DNA of 31,214 nucleotides from an uncultured Oscillospiraceae bacterium (GTDB lineage: Bacteria > Bacillota > Clostridia > Oscillospirales > Oscillospiraceae). The stretch covers positions 1 to 31,214 of the forward strand of contig CAAFLG010000059.1 in the NCBI GenBank assembly GCA_900763705.1, read 5' to 3'. Both the position numbers and the translations under genes were made by a program. Numbering within the stretch: the first letter of the stretch is position 1; each line of letters starts with the position of its first letter. This document shows, piece after piece, positions 22,934 to 30,717 of this stretch. The notes below the pieces were generated by a model. That model was not told where the DNA came from, did no database searches, and worked only from the letters and a program-made list of their open reading frames with translations.

Positions 22934-23533
22934 ATGGAATACTTTCCCGCGGCGCTTGAAAAGCTCGTTGAGCAGTTCGCGCGCCTGCCCGGCATCGGCA
23001 GCAAGAGTGCCCAGCGCCTCGCCTTTTTTGTGCTGAGTCTGCCCGAGGACGAGGCCAAAGCCTTCGCCGACGCCATCGTTGATGCCAAGCGCACCGTCAC
23101 CTTCTGCCCCGTCTGCCGCAATTTGACCGACGGCGGGCTATGTCCCATCTGCTCGTCCAATAAGCGCGACGAGCACCTGATCTGCGTCGTCGCCGATCCG
23201 CGCGACGTGGTCGCCATCGAGCGCGCGCGCGAGTACAACGGCCGCTATCATGTGCTGCACGGCGTCATCTCGCCGATGAACCATGTAGGGCCCGACGATC
23301 TTGAGATTAAGTCTCTTTTAGACCGCGTGGCGCAGGGGAACATCGAAGAGGTCATTATGGCCACGAATCCCGACACCGAGGGCGAGGCGACGGCGATGTA
23401 CCTTGCCCGCCTGCTGCGGCCATTCGGTGTGCGCGTCACGCGCCTTGCCTATGGCATCCCCGTCGGCGGACACCTTGAGTTTGCCGACGACGCCACGCTC
23501 ATGCGCGCGCTCGAAGGCCGCCGCGATATCTGA
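22934..23533 (+). CDS. recR: Recombination mediator RecR
   Basis: 199 residues from the ATG at 22934; a longer frame to 22826 overlaps rpe and is rejected. It has the helix-hairpin-helix FARLPGIGSKSAQRLAFFVL, the four-Cys zinc finger CPVCRNLTDGGLCPIC, the Toprim region with MATNPDTEGEATAMYLARLL, and the C-terminal TRLAYGIPVGGHLEFAD. RecR loads RecA on SSB-coated DNA with RecO/RecF. Unusually, it is paired with rpe rather than with dnaX and the YbaB/EbfC gene, its common partners. Confidence 0.97.
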   Translation: MEYFPAALEKLVEQFARLPGIGSKSAQRLAFFVLSLPEDEAKAFADAIVDAKRTVTFCPVCRNLTDGGLCPICSSNKRDEHLICVVADPRDVVAIERAREYNGRYHVLHGVISPMNHVGPDDLEIKSLLDRVAQGNIEEVIMATNPDTEGEATAMYLARLLRPFGVRVTRLAYGIPVGGHLEFADDATLMRALEGRRDI

Positions 23534-23544
23534 AAATGCACGCA

Positions 23545-23578
23545 AAAAAGGACGAGTTCTTTTGAACTCGTCCTTTTT
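23545..23578. terminator. Bidirectional intrinsic terminator between recR and a convergent gene
   Basis: A perfect 15-bp inverted repeat, AAAAAGGACGAGTTC (23545-23559) and its complement (23564-23578), with a TTTT loop; A and T runs on both sides let it act in both directions. Confidence 0.88.
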
Positions 23579-23590
23579 ATCTTGCTTTTC

Positions 23591-24364
23591 TTACATCATT
23601 TTGATGGTGTAGTACACCGCGAGCAGGAAGGTCGCCGCAGCGAGCACCCAGAGCCCGTAATAGGCAATGCCGGAGGCAAAGAGCGCGATCACGATGGCCG
23701 CGAGGCACAGACCCAGCACCGCATAGATGAGCTTGTAGTTGCCGCCCTGCGACACGATGCGAAGGCCGCCGAGCTTTTCAAGCTCGCCCTTGTTCTTGCC
23801 TGCCTTGCACACAGCGACCGCAAGCGCCGCGATCACAAGCGCCGCAAAGACGCAGCATCCGATCACAAGAGCGTTCCAGTTATCGCTTCCGCCGCCACGG
23901 TGGATGAGGTACATCGCCATCATCGCCGCCGTCAGCGCAAGCGCCTGCAGCGAAAACTCGCGCGGGTAGAGCAGGAACACAATGCCCAGCAGCATCGCCA
24001 CCGGCACAAGCACGCACATCGCTTTCGTGCCCTGCGGATAGATCTTGAGCATCAGCTCAGAGGACATCGCAAAGAAGAAGCCTGCGCACAGGAGCCACGG
24101 CGCGGCAGGCGCGAAGCGCGTCCACTTTTTGCGCATGATCCACATCACAAGTCCCGCGCCAAAGGCCGCGGCGCCGACGATCCCGAGGACCTTCAAAACG
24201 CTCATCATCGTCAGGACCTGGCCAACAGCGCCCTTGACGAAGTAATTATTTACCATCAGCAGATAAAATTCAGCCACCAGACCGACCGTCAGCAGGATCA
24301 TCGCGCGGTTGACGTTGCGGTCGCTCTTGGCCATGCGCTCTGCGCGCTTATCATTTTTTGCCAT
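23591..24364 (-). CDS. Conserved-looking polytopic membrane protein of unknown function
   Basis: 257 residues. A basic N-terminus (KNDKRAERMAKSDRNVNRA) is followed by about seven or eight hydrophobic helices, for example ILLTVGLVAEFYLLMV, VLGIVGAAAFGAGLVMWIM, VLVPVAMLLGIVFLLY and LIYAVLGLCLAAIVIALFA, ending YYTIKMM. I see no transporter, kinase or sortase motif, and do not recognise the family. It is a single-gene unit with its own promoter, converging on recR. Many long hydrophobic helices and few charged loops suggest an integral membrane protein with few soluble domains. Confidence 0.75.
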   Translation of the reverse strand: MAKNDKRAERMAKSDRNVNRAMILLTVGLVAEFYLLMVNNYFVKGAVGQVLTMMSVLKVLGIVGAAAFGAGLVMWIMRKKWTRFAPAAPWLLCAGFFFAMSSELMLKIYPQGTKAMCVLVPVAMLLGIVFLLYPREFSLQALALTAAMMAMYLIHRGGGSDNWNALVIGCCVFAALVIAALAVAVCKAGKNKGELEKLGGLRIVSQGGNYKLIYAVLGLCLAAIVIALFASGIAYYGLWVLAAATFLLAVYYTIKMM

Positions 24365-24433
24365 CTATTCGAGCCTCCAAAAAGGTGATCGTTTTGTAAG
24401 CGCCCTTTGCGGGCGGAAACACTACAGCATAGT

Positions 24434-24462
24434 ATAATAACAGAAGTGGGCGCATTTGGCAA
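24434..24462 (-). promoter_or_regulatory. Promoter of the unknown membrane protein gene
   Basis: On the minus strand TTGCCA (24462-24457), 17 nt, TATTAT (24439-24434), about 70 nt before the start codon. Confidence 0.68.
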
Positions 24463-24517
24463 GGGAAAATTCTTATTCTTCTGCCATTTGTTCCCTTTTT
24501 ATGCTTTTCTGCCGCGC

Positions 24518-24546
24518 TTGCAATTTTCTTCCGCAGCCCGTATAAT
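24518..24546 (+). promoter_or_regulatory. Promoter of dut
   Basis: TTGCAA (24518-24523), 17 nt, TATAAT (24541-24546), 33 nt before the ATG. Confidence 0.8.
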
Positions 24547-24579
24547 AGGGCCTCAGATCAAAAAAGGAGGAATCCCCCC

Positions 24580-25023
24580 ATGTCCATGGTCCAGATCAAA
24601 AAACTCCGCGGAAACGCGGTTCTTCCCGTGCGCGGCTCCGCCTTCGCCGCCGGCTACGACCTGTGCGCCTGCTTGGAAGGCGACGAAACCGTCATCATCC
24701 CCCCGCACCACACCGTCAAGATTGGCACCGGCCTCGCCTTCGCGCTGCCCGAGGGTACGTTCGGCGCGGTCTTTGCCCGCAGCGGCCTTGCAAGCAAGCA
24801 GGACCTGCGCCCCGCCAACTGCGTCGGCGTGGTCGACAGCGACTATCGCGGCGAGTGCTTCATTGCCCTGCACAACGACGGCACGCAGGAGCGCACCATC
24901 CGCCACGGCGACCGCATCGCTCAGCTCGTACTGCTACCCTTCCTCCCGATGGAATTTGAAGAGGTCGATGCGCTTTCCGAAACCGCGCGCGGCGAGGGCG
25001 GCTTCGGCAGTACGGGGCGGTAA
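24580..25023 (+). CDS. dut: Deoxyuridine 5'-triphosphate nucleotidohydrolase (dUTPase)
   Basis: 147 residues with all five conserved trimeric dUTPase motifs in order: AAGYDL, ARSGLASK, GVVDSDYRGE, GDRIAQLV and the C-terminal RGEGGFGSTGR. It hydrolyses dUTP to dUMP, keeping uracil out of DNA and supplying ThyA. AGGAGG lies 8 nt before the ATG. It stops 6 nt from the end of a convergent SDR gene, and no terminator is seen between them. Confidence 0.96.
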   Translation: MSMVQIKKLRGNAVLPVRGSAFAAGYDLCACLEGDETVIIPPHHTVKIGTGLAFALPEGTFGAVFARSGLASKQDLRPANCVGVVDSDYRGECFIALHNDGTQERTIRHGDRIAQLVLLPFLPMEFEEVDALSETARGEGGFGSTGR

Positions 25024-25029
25024 ATCGCC

Positions 25030-25764
25030 TCAGAGCACGAACGCCCCGTCCACTGCCAGCACCTGCCCCGTGACGAACGATGCCTTTTCCGAGGCGAGAT
25101 ACGATACCGCCGCGGCGATATCCTCGGGCTTTCCGATGCGCCCGAGCGGCGTCTGCTCTCTCAGGTCGCGGATCGTCTCCTCGCCCAGCACCCTGACCAT
25201 GTCCGTCTCAATGACGCCGGGGGCGACGCAGTTGACGCGGATGCCGCTCGGCGCAAGCTCCATGGCAAGCGAGCGCGTGAGGCCGATGATGGCGTGCTTC
25301 GTGCAGGAATAGGTCACCTCGCACGACGCGCCGTGCTGGCCCCACATCGACGAGATATTCACGATGCAGCCGCACTTTTCATGCAGCATCCGCGGCAGCA
25401 CCGCCTGGATCGTGTTGCGCGCGCCGCAGAGGTTCACGCCGAAGTAGCGGTCCCACTCCTCGTCCGTCACATCCTGAAAAAGTCCCTGCCCGGCAACGCC
25501 CGCGTTGTTCACAAGCAGCGTGATCGGCCCAAGCTCGCGCTCGCAGCGCGCGACCATATCGTTCACCTGCGCGCGCACGGAAACGTCCGCCTGCACCGCG
25601 ATGGCCTCGCAGCCCTCGCTGCGCAGCAGCGCCGTGAGTTCGTCGGCCTTGTCCTGTCTCTCATAATAGTTCACGCATACGGCGTAGCCGTCGTGCGCAA
25701 GCTGATATGCCGTCGCGCGGCCGATGCCGCGGGACGAGCCTGTAATAAGCGCAACTTTTTTCAT
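25030..25764 (-). CDS. Short-chain dehydrogenase/reductase, FabG-like
   Basis: 244 residues from the ATG at 25764 (GGAGG 7 nt upstream); a longer frame to 25785 has no ribosome site. It has the NAD(P)-binding GSSRGIG near residue 9, NNAG near 86, and the catalytic tetrad Asn111, Ser139 (NISSMWG), Tyr152 and Lys156 (YSCTKHA). It resembles 3-oxoacyl-ACP reductase FabG, but it stands alone outside a fatty-acid gene cluster, so another carbonyl substrate is possible. It is convergent with dut. Confidence 0.9.
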   Translation of the reverse strand: MKKVALITGSSRGIGRATAYQLAHDGYAVCVNYYERQDKADELTALLRSEGCEAIAVQADVSVRAQVNDMVARCERELGPITLLVNNAGVAGQGLFQDVTDEEWDRYFGVNLCGARNTIQAVLPRMLHEKCGCIVNISSMWGQHGASCEVTYSCTKHAIIGLTRSLAMELAPSGIRVNCVAPGVIETDMVRVLGEETIRDLREQTPLGRIGKPEDIAAAVSYLASEKASFVTGQVLAVDGAFVL

Positions 25765-25796
25765 GCAGCTGCCTCCAAACGTCAAAGTTCCCGCTT

Positions 25797-25825
25797 AGTA
25801 TATTGGAATCGCCGCAAAAAAGCAA
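25797..25825 (-). promoter_or_regulatory. Promoter of the SDR gene
   Basis: On the minus strand TTGCTT (25825-25820), 17 nt, TATACT (25802-25797), 33 nt before the ATG. Confidence 0.72.
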
Positions 25826-25841
25826 GCGCTCCCATCGCGCC

Positions 25842-26217
25842 TTGCCGCAAAGCGGCAACAGCGCCTCGCACCTCCCAACCGGCGCAGGCACTCCTACCCA
25901 CGCCATCCCCTCGGCGCGTTTGCGCCGCACAAGCGTTTTGCGCAGCAAAACCTTGGCGCAGGCGGAATTCACTGCCCCTGTGCTTTTTCATGTCCCACGG
26001 GTTCCTCGCGCGAAGTCGCGCGTCAATTCGCAGCGCAGCGGAGAATTGTTATAGGCGGAATTCACTTCCGCCGTTAAATAATTTGAATCAAGCCGAGACG
26101 CGCTCCGCCGCGTCGAGGCTCCGGCGCTTTTGCGCCGTAAAATGCTTTTGCTGTGCAAAAGCATTTGCACAGGGGGAATTCACTTGCCCCTGTGCTTTTT
26201 CATGTCCCACGGATTCC
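25842..26217. repeat. Block of palindromic, structured interspersed repeats
   Basis: This ~375-nt non-coding stretch is full of short hairpins. Two long copies of one unit (25912-26004 and 26122-26217) each contain three stems in the same order, then five Ts and CATGTCCCACGG(G/A)TTCC. Stem 1 is CGGCGC/GCGCCG in both. Stem 2 is GTTTTGC/GCAAAAC in one and a 12-bp AAATGCTTTTGC version in the other. Stem 3 is GCGCAGG/CCTGTGC or GCACAGGGG/CCCCTGTGC, around a shared GGAATTCACT loop. A third, partial copy has GGCGGAA/TTCCGCC (26054-26072) around the same loop. Further hairpins lie at 25844-25859 (TTGCCGC/GCGGCAA) and 26097-26114 (GACGCG/CGCGTC). It resembles a REP/MITE-like family; no coding gene is seen. 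Confidence 0.7.
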
Positions 26218-26255
26218 AAAAAAGAGAGGCACGCTTGCGCGTGCCTCTCTTTTTT
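26218..26255 (-). terminator. Intrinsic terminator of tRNA-Gly
   Basis: A 17-bp perfect stem (26218-26234 with 26239-26255) and a 4-nt loop, starting right at the tRNA 3' end on the minus strand and ending in six Ts. Confidence 0.85.
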
Positions 26256-26328
26256 GGAGCAGGGTACGGGAGTCGAACCCGCCTTAACGGCTTGGGAAGC
26301 CGCTGTAATACCGATATACCAACCCTGC
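26255..26328 (-). tRNA. tRNA-Gly, anticodon CCC
   Basis: 74 nt on the minus strand including an encoded CCA end. Acceptor stem GCAGGGT pairs with ACCCTGC. The anticodon loop is TTCCCAA, giving CCC for glycine codon GGG. The T-arm contains GGGTTCGACTCCC. A promoter and a terminator flank it tightly, so it is a single-gene unit. Confidence 0.95.
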
Positions 26329-26338
26329 GAACACAGGG

Positions 26339-26367
26339 AGTATATCATATCTTTCATGTCATTTCAA
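26339..26367 (-). promoter_or_regulatory. Promoter of tRNA-Gly
   Basis: On the minus strand TTGAAA (26367-26362), 17 nt, TATACT (26344-26339), about 10 nt before the mature tRNA 5' end. Confidence 0.75.
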
Positions 26368-26433
26368 GGCGAAATATTCATGTTGCTCCAAATCCTTTCA
26401 TATTCTTTTGCAAACGAGGAAAGGAGCCCTGAC

Positions 26434-27567
26434 ATGAAACGAATCCTGCCGCTGCTGCTCATTTTTGCTCTCCTGCTGTGCATTCCCGTGCGCGCCGACG
26501 ATCTCACGCTCGACGCCCCCTCCGCCCTTTTGATGGAAAAAGCCACCGGCACGGTGCTCTTTGCCAAGGATGAGCACACGCCGCGCGAGGGCGCGAGCGT
26601 CACAAAGGTGATGACGCTGCTTTTAACCATGGAGGCCATCGACTCCGGCGCGCTTTCGTATGACGACACCGTCACAGGCAGCGCGCACGCCGCATCGATG
26701 GGCGGCAGCCAGATCTGGCTCAAAGAGGGCGAGCAGATGCGCGTCGAAGACCTCATCAAGGCCGTGTGCGTCGTCTCCGGCAACGACGCGGCCGTCGCGC
26801 TCGGCGAGCACCTCGCCGGCAGCGAGGAGGCCTTCGTCGAGCGCATGAACGCGCGGGCGAAGGAGCTCGGCATGAACGACACACACTTTCTCAACTGCAC
26901 AGGCCTTCCCGCGGAGGGGCACGTCACCTCGGCCTACGACATCGCGCTCATGTCGCGCGAGCTCATTTTGCACCACCCCGATATCCGCCGCTTTACAACG
27001 ATCTGGATGGATTCGCTGCGCGATGGGGAGTCCCTGCTCGTCAACACCAACAAGCTCGTGCGCTTTTATCCCGGCGCGACGGGCCTCAAGACCGGCTCGA
27101 CCAGCTCCGCCAAATACTGCATCAGCGCCACGGCGGAAAAGGACGGCATGGAGCTCATCGCCGTCGTGCTCGGCGGCAGCACGAGCGACAAGCGCTTTGC
27201 CGATGCCAAGGCCCTGCTGAACTATGGCTTTGCCGCCTACACGCTCATCCCCGTCGTGCCCGAATCGCCGCTCCCCGCCGTCCCCGTCACGCTGGGTGTG
27301 CGCAGGCAGGTGCAGGCCGTCCTGCCGCAGGGGAGCGTCCTGCTTCTCGAAAAGAACCGCGCAAACGCTCTCACGCAATCGCTCACGCTGAGCGAAACGC
27401 TCGAAGCACCCGTCGAACAGGGCGACACGCTCGGCTCGCTCGACCTTTTTACGGCCGACGGCACGCTCCTTTCCTCCCTGCCGCTGCTCGCGGGCGAGAG
27501 CGTCGCGCGCCTCACCTGGCGGCAGCTTTTCTGCCGCTGCGCCTCCTTTGCCCTCTGCATCCGCTGA
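26434..27567 (+). CDS. D-alanyl-D-alanine carboxypeptidase (DacF/PBP5-like)
   Basis: 377 residues from the ATG at 26434 (AAGGAG 7 nt upstream). The frame is open far upstream to 25294 but that part crosses the tRNA and repeats. A signal peptide (MKRILPLLLIFALLLCIPVRA) ends near residue 21. The S11 penicillin-binding motifs are Ser55-x-x-Lys58 (SVTK), Ser115-Gly-Asn117 and Lys219-Thr-Gly221. The C-terminal ~115 residues form the PBP5-type beta domain and end in a short amphipathic segment that may anchor it to the membrane. It trims the terminal D-Ala from peptidoglycan stem peptides. No second gene follows. Confidence 0.94.
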   Translation: MKRILPLLLIFALLLCIPVRADDLTLDAPSALLMEKATGTVLFAKDEHTPREGASVTKVMTLLLTMEAIDSGALSYDDTVTGSAHAASMGGSQIWLKEGEQMRVEDLIKAVCVVSGNDAAVALGEHLAGSEEAFVERMNARAKELGMNDTHFLNCTGLPAEGHVTSAYDIALMSRELILHHPDIRRFTTIWMDSLRDGESLLVNTNKLVRFYPGATGLKTGSTSSAKYCISATAEKDGMELIAVVLGGSTSDKRFADAKALLNYGFAAYTLIPVVPESPLPAVPVTLGVRRQVQAVLPQGSVLLLEKNRANALTQSLTLSETLEAPVEQGDTLGSLDLFTADGTLLSSLPLLAGESVARLTWRQLFCRCASFALCIR

Positions 27568-27668
27568 AGCCTCCTTATAATTTTCACAATTTCCACCGTC
27601 TCTCCTTTCGTTTTTCGTGATACCTGCATAGACTTTCACGCTCCCCGGCAGAAAAATGCAATTTTCAC

Positions 27669-27696
27669 TTGACAGAATGTCGAAAAGGTGTATACT
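27669..27696 (+). promoter_or_regulatory. Promoter of the lysine-riboswitch transcript
   Basis: Consensus TTGACA (27669-27674), 16 nt, TATACT (27691-27696). The transcript would start near 27703, just before the riboswitch aptamer. Confidence 0.85.
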
Positions 27697-27710
27697 GCAA
27701 ACAATTTCAT

Positions 27711-27885
27711 AAGTCTTGATAGAGGCGCGGCTGACATGAGTAGCCCCGACAAACGGCAGGAGACCGTGAGGGCGAAAGGGGAGGCCGCCGAAGGGTCGAT
27801 CGGTTCCCTGACCGGTTGATTTCTGGGTCGTCGGGGAATACCCGGCGGACTGTCGTCCGAAAGGACGGAGTGCTGTCATGATCGA
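27711..27885 (+). ncRNA. Lysine riboswitch (L box) aptamer
   Basis: The conserved L-box landmarks appear in order: TAGAGGCGCGG at the 5' side of P1/P2, ATGAGTAG, GGGCGAAAGG, GGCCGCCGAAGGG, CTGGG, and the 3' closing GGAGTGCTGTCA. P1 pairs GATAG (27718-27722) with CTGTC (27873-27877), with a G-U pair. The aptamer is followed by a terminator at 27942-27976 and then a transporter gene, so lysine binding should stop transcription. GTCATGAT at 27875-27882 recurs in the terminator 5' arm, so it could pair with the terminator 3' arm as an antiterminator. Confidence 0.92.
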
Positions 27886-27941
27886 CGCGATCAGGATCTC
27901 CGCTATTTTTGCTTTGTATGGCGTTCTTGATGTTCTTTGTG

Positions 27942-27976
27942 TTAAGTCATGATGGAAATCATGGCTTAATTTTTTT
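27942..27976 (+). terminator. Riboswitch-controlled intrinsic terminator
   Basis: TTAAGTCATGAT (27942-27953), GGAA loop, ATCATGGCTTAA (27958-27969; one G-U pair), then seven Ts. It lies between the lysine aptamer and the transporter start, as expected for transcription-attenuating L boxes. Confidence 0.88.
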
Positions 27977-28011
27977 GCTCTGTGTGTAAAGCACAGGAAA
28001 GGAGAAACATC

Positions 28012-29550
28012 ATGAACTTTGTTGGTACCTTCTGGGCGCTTGTCCCCCCGATCATCGCCATCACGCTGGCGCTGATCACCAAGGAGGCGTATTCGTCTCT
28101 TTTCATCGGCGTTGTCATCGGCGCGCTCTTCGCCTGCAACTTCTCCCCCGTTGCAACGATCGATATGATCGTCAACGACGGTCTCATCACCGCCGTGGCG
28201 GATAACGCGGGCATCTTCCTCTTCCTCGTCCTGCTCGGCATCATCGTGGCGCTCGTCAACCTTGCCGGCGGCAGCGCCGCCTTCGGCCGCTGGGCAGAGC
28301 GCAACATCCACACCCGCGTGGGCGCGGCGCTCGCCACCTTCATCCTCGGTATCCTCATCTTCATCGACGACTACTTCAACTGCCTGACCGTCGGCTCGGT
28401 CATGCGTCCCGTCACTGACCGCCACCAGATCTCGCGTCCCAAGCTCGCCTACCTCATCGACGCCACCGCCGCGCCCGTTTGCATGATCGCGCCGATCTCC
28501 TCCTGGGCCGCCGCCGTGTCCTCCACGGCACAGGATCTCGATACCGGCATCTCCGGCATCCAGCTTTTCATCCGCGCCATCCCCTATAACTTCTATTCCT
28601 TTTTGACCTTTGTCTTTATCATCACGCTCACACTGCTCAAGTTTGACTACGGCCCGATGCGCGGCTTTGAAGAACGTGCCCGCAGCACCGGCGACCTCTC
28701 CGCCGCTCCCGGCAGCACTGAGGAAAACGCCAATCCCAAGGGCCGCGTCATCGACCTCATCATCCCCGTCGTCGTGCTCATCATCACCTGCACCATCGGC
28801 ATGCTCTACGTCGGCGGCTTCTTCGGCGCTGACACGTCCGGCTGCACCGATTACGCCGGCGACTTCATCGGTGCGTTCGGCAACACGGACGCGTTCGTCG
28901 GCCTCCCGTGGGGCGGCATCATCGCTCTGGTGCTCACGGTCCTCTACCTTGTCGCCCGCCGCGTCGTCGGCTTCCGCGAGGCCATGGCCTGCATCCCCAA
29001 GGGCTTTCAGGCCATGATCTCCCCCATCATCATCCTGACGCTTGCCGTTTCCCTCAAGACGACGCTCAACGCGCTTGATGCCGCCGGTTATGTGCACGAC
29101 CTGATGTATGCCGCCTCTGAGGGGCTCTACAATATGCTCCCCGCCGTCATCTTCCTCGTCGCCTGCGTGCTGGCCTTCGCCTCCGGTACATCCTGGGGCA
29201 CCTTCGGCATCCTGATTCCCATCGTCACCGCCATCTTCCCCGGCGACAGCAGCCTTCTTTATATCGGTATCTCCGCCTGCTGCGCGGGCGCCGTGTGCGG
29301 CGACCACTGCTCCCCCATCTCCGATACGACCATCATGTCTTCCGCCGGCGCGCAGTGCGAACACGTCAATCATGTGGCGACGCAGCTCCCCTACGCCATC
29401 ACCGTCGCCTGCCTGAGCTTTATCTGCTTCGTGCTCGCGGGCTTCGTGCAGAACTGGGTCATCTGCCTCGCCATCGGCATCGTGCTGACGGTCTGCACGC
29501 TTCTCGTCATCCGCAGGAACGAGGCAAGACACGCCCGCATCAAGGATTGA
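28012..29550 (+). CDS. NhaC-family antiporter, probable lysine transporter
   Basis: 512 residues from the ATG at 28012 (AAGGAG 7 nt upstream); a longer frame to 27982 begins next to the terminator T-tract. About 11-12 hydrophobic helices are visible. NhaC-family hallmarks include FIDDYFNCLTVGSVMRP and AAPVCMIAPISSWAAAVSS in the first half, and ASGTSWGTFGILIPIV and GDHCSPISDTTIMSS in the second. The family is called Na+/H+ antiporters, but members behind lysine riboswitches have been proposed as lysine transporters (LysW group). Here the L box makes lysine the likely substrate; ion coupling is unknown. Confidence 0.9.
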   Translation: MNFVGTFWALVPPIIAITLALITKEAYSSLFIGVVIGALFACNFSPVATIDMIVNDGLITAVADNAGIFLFLVLLGIIVALVNLAGGSAAFGRWAERNIHTRVGAALATFILGILIFIDDYFNCLTVGSVMRPVTDRHQISRPKLAYLIDATAAPVCMIAPISSWAAAVSSTAQDLDTGISGIQLFIRAIPYNFYSFLTFVFIITLTLLKFDYGPMRGFEERARSTGDLSAAPGSTEENANPKGRVIDLIIPVVVLIITCTIGMLYVGGFFGADTSGCTDYAGDFIGAFGNTDAFVGLPWGGIIALVLTVLYLVARRVVGFREAMACIPKGFQAMISPIIILTLAVSLKTTLNALDAAGYVHDLMYAASEGLYNMLPAVIFLVACVLAFASGTSWGTFGILIPIVTAIFPGDSSLLYIGISACCAGAVCGDHCSPISDTTIMSSAGAQCEHVNHVATQLPYAITVACLSFICFVLAGFVQNWVICLAIGIVLTVCTLLVIRRNEARHARIKD

Positions 29551-29575
29551 TTTCCCCCTCTCCATCTCTCATAAA

Positions 29576-29619
29576 GGAACGGACCGGCTCGCAAAGAGTC
29601 GGTCCGTTCCGCGTTTTTT
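29576..29619 (+). terminator. Intrinsic terminator after the NhaC-family gene
   Basis: A 15-bp stem with one G-U pair, GGAACGGACCGGCTC (29576-29590) with GAGTCGGTCCGTTCC (29596-29610), GCAAA loop, then GCG and six Ts. Confidence 0.88.
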
Positions 29620-29649
29620 CGGCTTTTTCTTTTCTTCCGCCGCCGGATA

Positions 29650-29658
29650 TGGTATACT
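29650..29658 (+). promoter_or_regulatory. Extended -10 promoter of the PfkB-family gene
   Basis: TGG followed by TATACT (29653-29658), i.e. an extended -10 (TGn) 33 nt before the ATG. There is no good -35 hexamer. Confidence 0.55.
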
Positions 29659-29691
29659 GAGGCAAATTCAGACCACAGGAGGGCCGCCGCC

Positions 29692-30648
29692 ATGAGCATT
29701 GTCGTACTGGGCGCCGTTTTTGTCGATATTAAGGGTTATCCCATCTCTTCCTACATCCCCGGCGGGCGCAACGCCGGACGCGTCGTGCAGGTGCACGGCG
29801 GCGTGAGCCGAAACATCGTTGAGGACATTGCGAACGTCGAGCTGCGCCCCACCTTTGTGAGCCTCGTCGATGACTCGAGCGCGGGCGCGGACGTTGTCAA
29901 AAAGCTCCAGAGCCACAAGGTCGACACGCGCTACATGCGCACCACGCCCGACGGCATGGGTACCTGGCTCGCCATCTTTGACAACACGGGCGATGTGACA
30001 GCGTCCATCTCCAAGCGCCCCGATCTCCATCCCATCGCCGACATTCTCGACGAGCAGGGCGACGAGATTTTTTCGCAGGCTGACAGCATCCTTCTTGAGA
30101 TCGACATGGAAAAGGACATCGTCAAGCGCACCTTTGCGCTGGCGGAAAAATACCGCAAGCCCGTTTACGCGGTCGTTTCCAACATGAGCATCGCCATCGA
30201 GCGGCGCGACTTTCTGCGCTCGGTGCACTGCTTCATCTGCAACCAGCAGGAGGCAGGCATCCTCTTTTCTGAGAATTACGACAATTTCACCCCCGACGAG
30301 ATGCTCCCCGTCCTGCGCGACAAAATTCGCGGCGCGCAGATCCGCCGCATGGTCGTCACGATGGGCGCACAGGGCGCGGTCTTTGCAACGCTCGACGGCG
30401 AGGAGGGCTTCTGCCCCGCGAAAAAGGTCGACGTCAAGGATACGACCGGCGCGGGCGACGCATTCTTTGCCGGGGCCGTCATCGGCCAGACCTACGGCAA
30501 AACGATGATGGAATCCTGCGAGATCGGCACGCGCCTTGCCGCCTCCGTCATCACAACGGGCGAAAATGTCTGCACGCGCTATCTGCCGAGCGAATTCGGG
30601 CTGGATGTTTCCGCGCCGGACGACGCACAGCTCGCGCTCGAGCTTTGA
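29692..30648 (+). CDS. PfkB-family carbohydrate/nucleoside kinase
   Basis: 318 residues. The ribokinase-type N-terminus MSIVVLGAVFVDIKG, the early GGVSRNIVEDIANVE (matching the GGxxxN substrate motif), and the C-terminal anion-hole signature DTTGAGDAFFAGAVIG with catalytic Asp are clear. The NQQEAGILF segment resembles the nucleotide-binding N-x-x-E motif. These enzymes phosphorylate ribose, fructose, nucleosides or pseudouridine; the substrate here cannot be told. AGGAGG lies 9 nt upstream. Single-gene unit between two terminators. Confidence 0.9.
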   Translation: MSIVVLGAVFVDIKGYPISSYIPGGRNAGRVVQVHGGVSRNIVEDIANVELRPTFVSLVDDSSAGADVVKKLQSHKVDTRYMRTTPDGMGTWLAIFDNTGDVTASISKRPDLHPIADILDEQGDEIFSQADSILLEIDMEKDIVKRTFALAEKYRKPVYAVVSNMSIAIERRDFLRSVHCFICNQQEAGILFSENYDNFTPDEMLPVLRDKIRGAQIRRMVVTMGAQGAVFATLDGEEGFCPAKKVDVKDTTGAGDAFFAGAVIGQTYGKTMMESCEIGTRLAASVITTGENVCTRYLPSEFGLDVSAPDDAQLALEL

Positions 30649-30671
30649 TTCCGGCGAAAAGCAAATACAGC

Positions 30672-30707
30672 AAAAAGCGAGGGACGATCAATCGTCCCTC
30701 GCTTTTT
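30672..30707. terminator. Bidirectional intrinsic terminator between the PfkB and CinA-C genes
   Basis: A 17-bp perfect stem (30672-30688 with 30691-30707) with A and T runs on both sides; it serves both convergent genes. Confidence 0.88.
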
Positions 30708-30717
30708 ATTCTGTTTC

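Noticed and set aside
25842..26217. CRISPR array
   Set aside because: Repeats are few, unequal and palindromic with no regular spacers, and there is no cas gene.
26130..26432. 100-codon frame with a GAGYGSRTR-like stretch
   Set aside because: This is the translation of the repeat and the antisense of tRNA-Gly, a common false gene call.
25294..26433. Upstream extension of the D,D-carboxypeptidase frame
   Set aside because: It crosses the SDR gene, repeats and tRNA; a good ribosome site and signal peptide fix the start at 26434.
26623..29565. 980-codon open frame on the minus strand
   Set aside because: It runs antisense through the carboxypeptidase, the lysine riboswitch and the transporter, three independently recognised features, so it is a striking but spurious frame.
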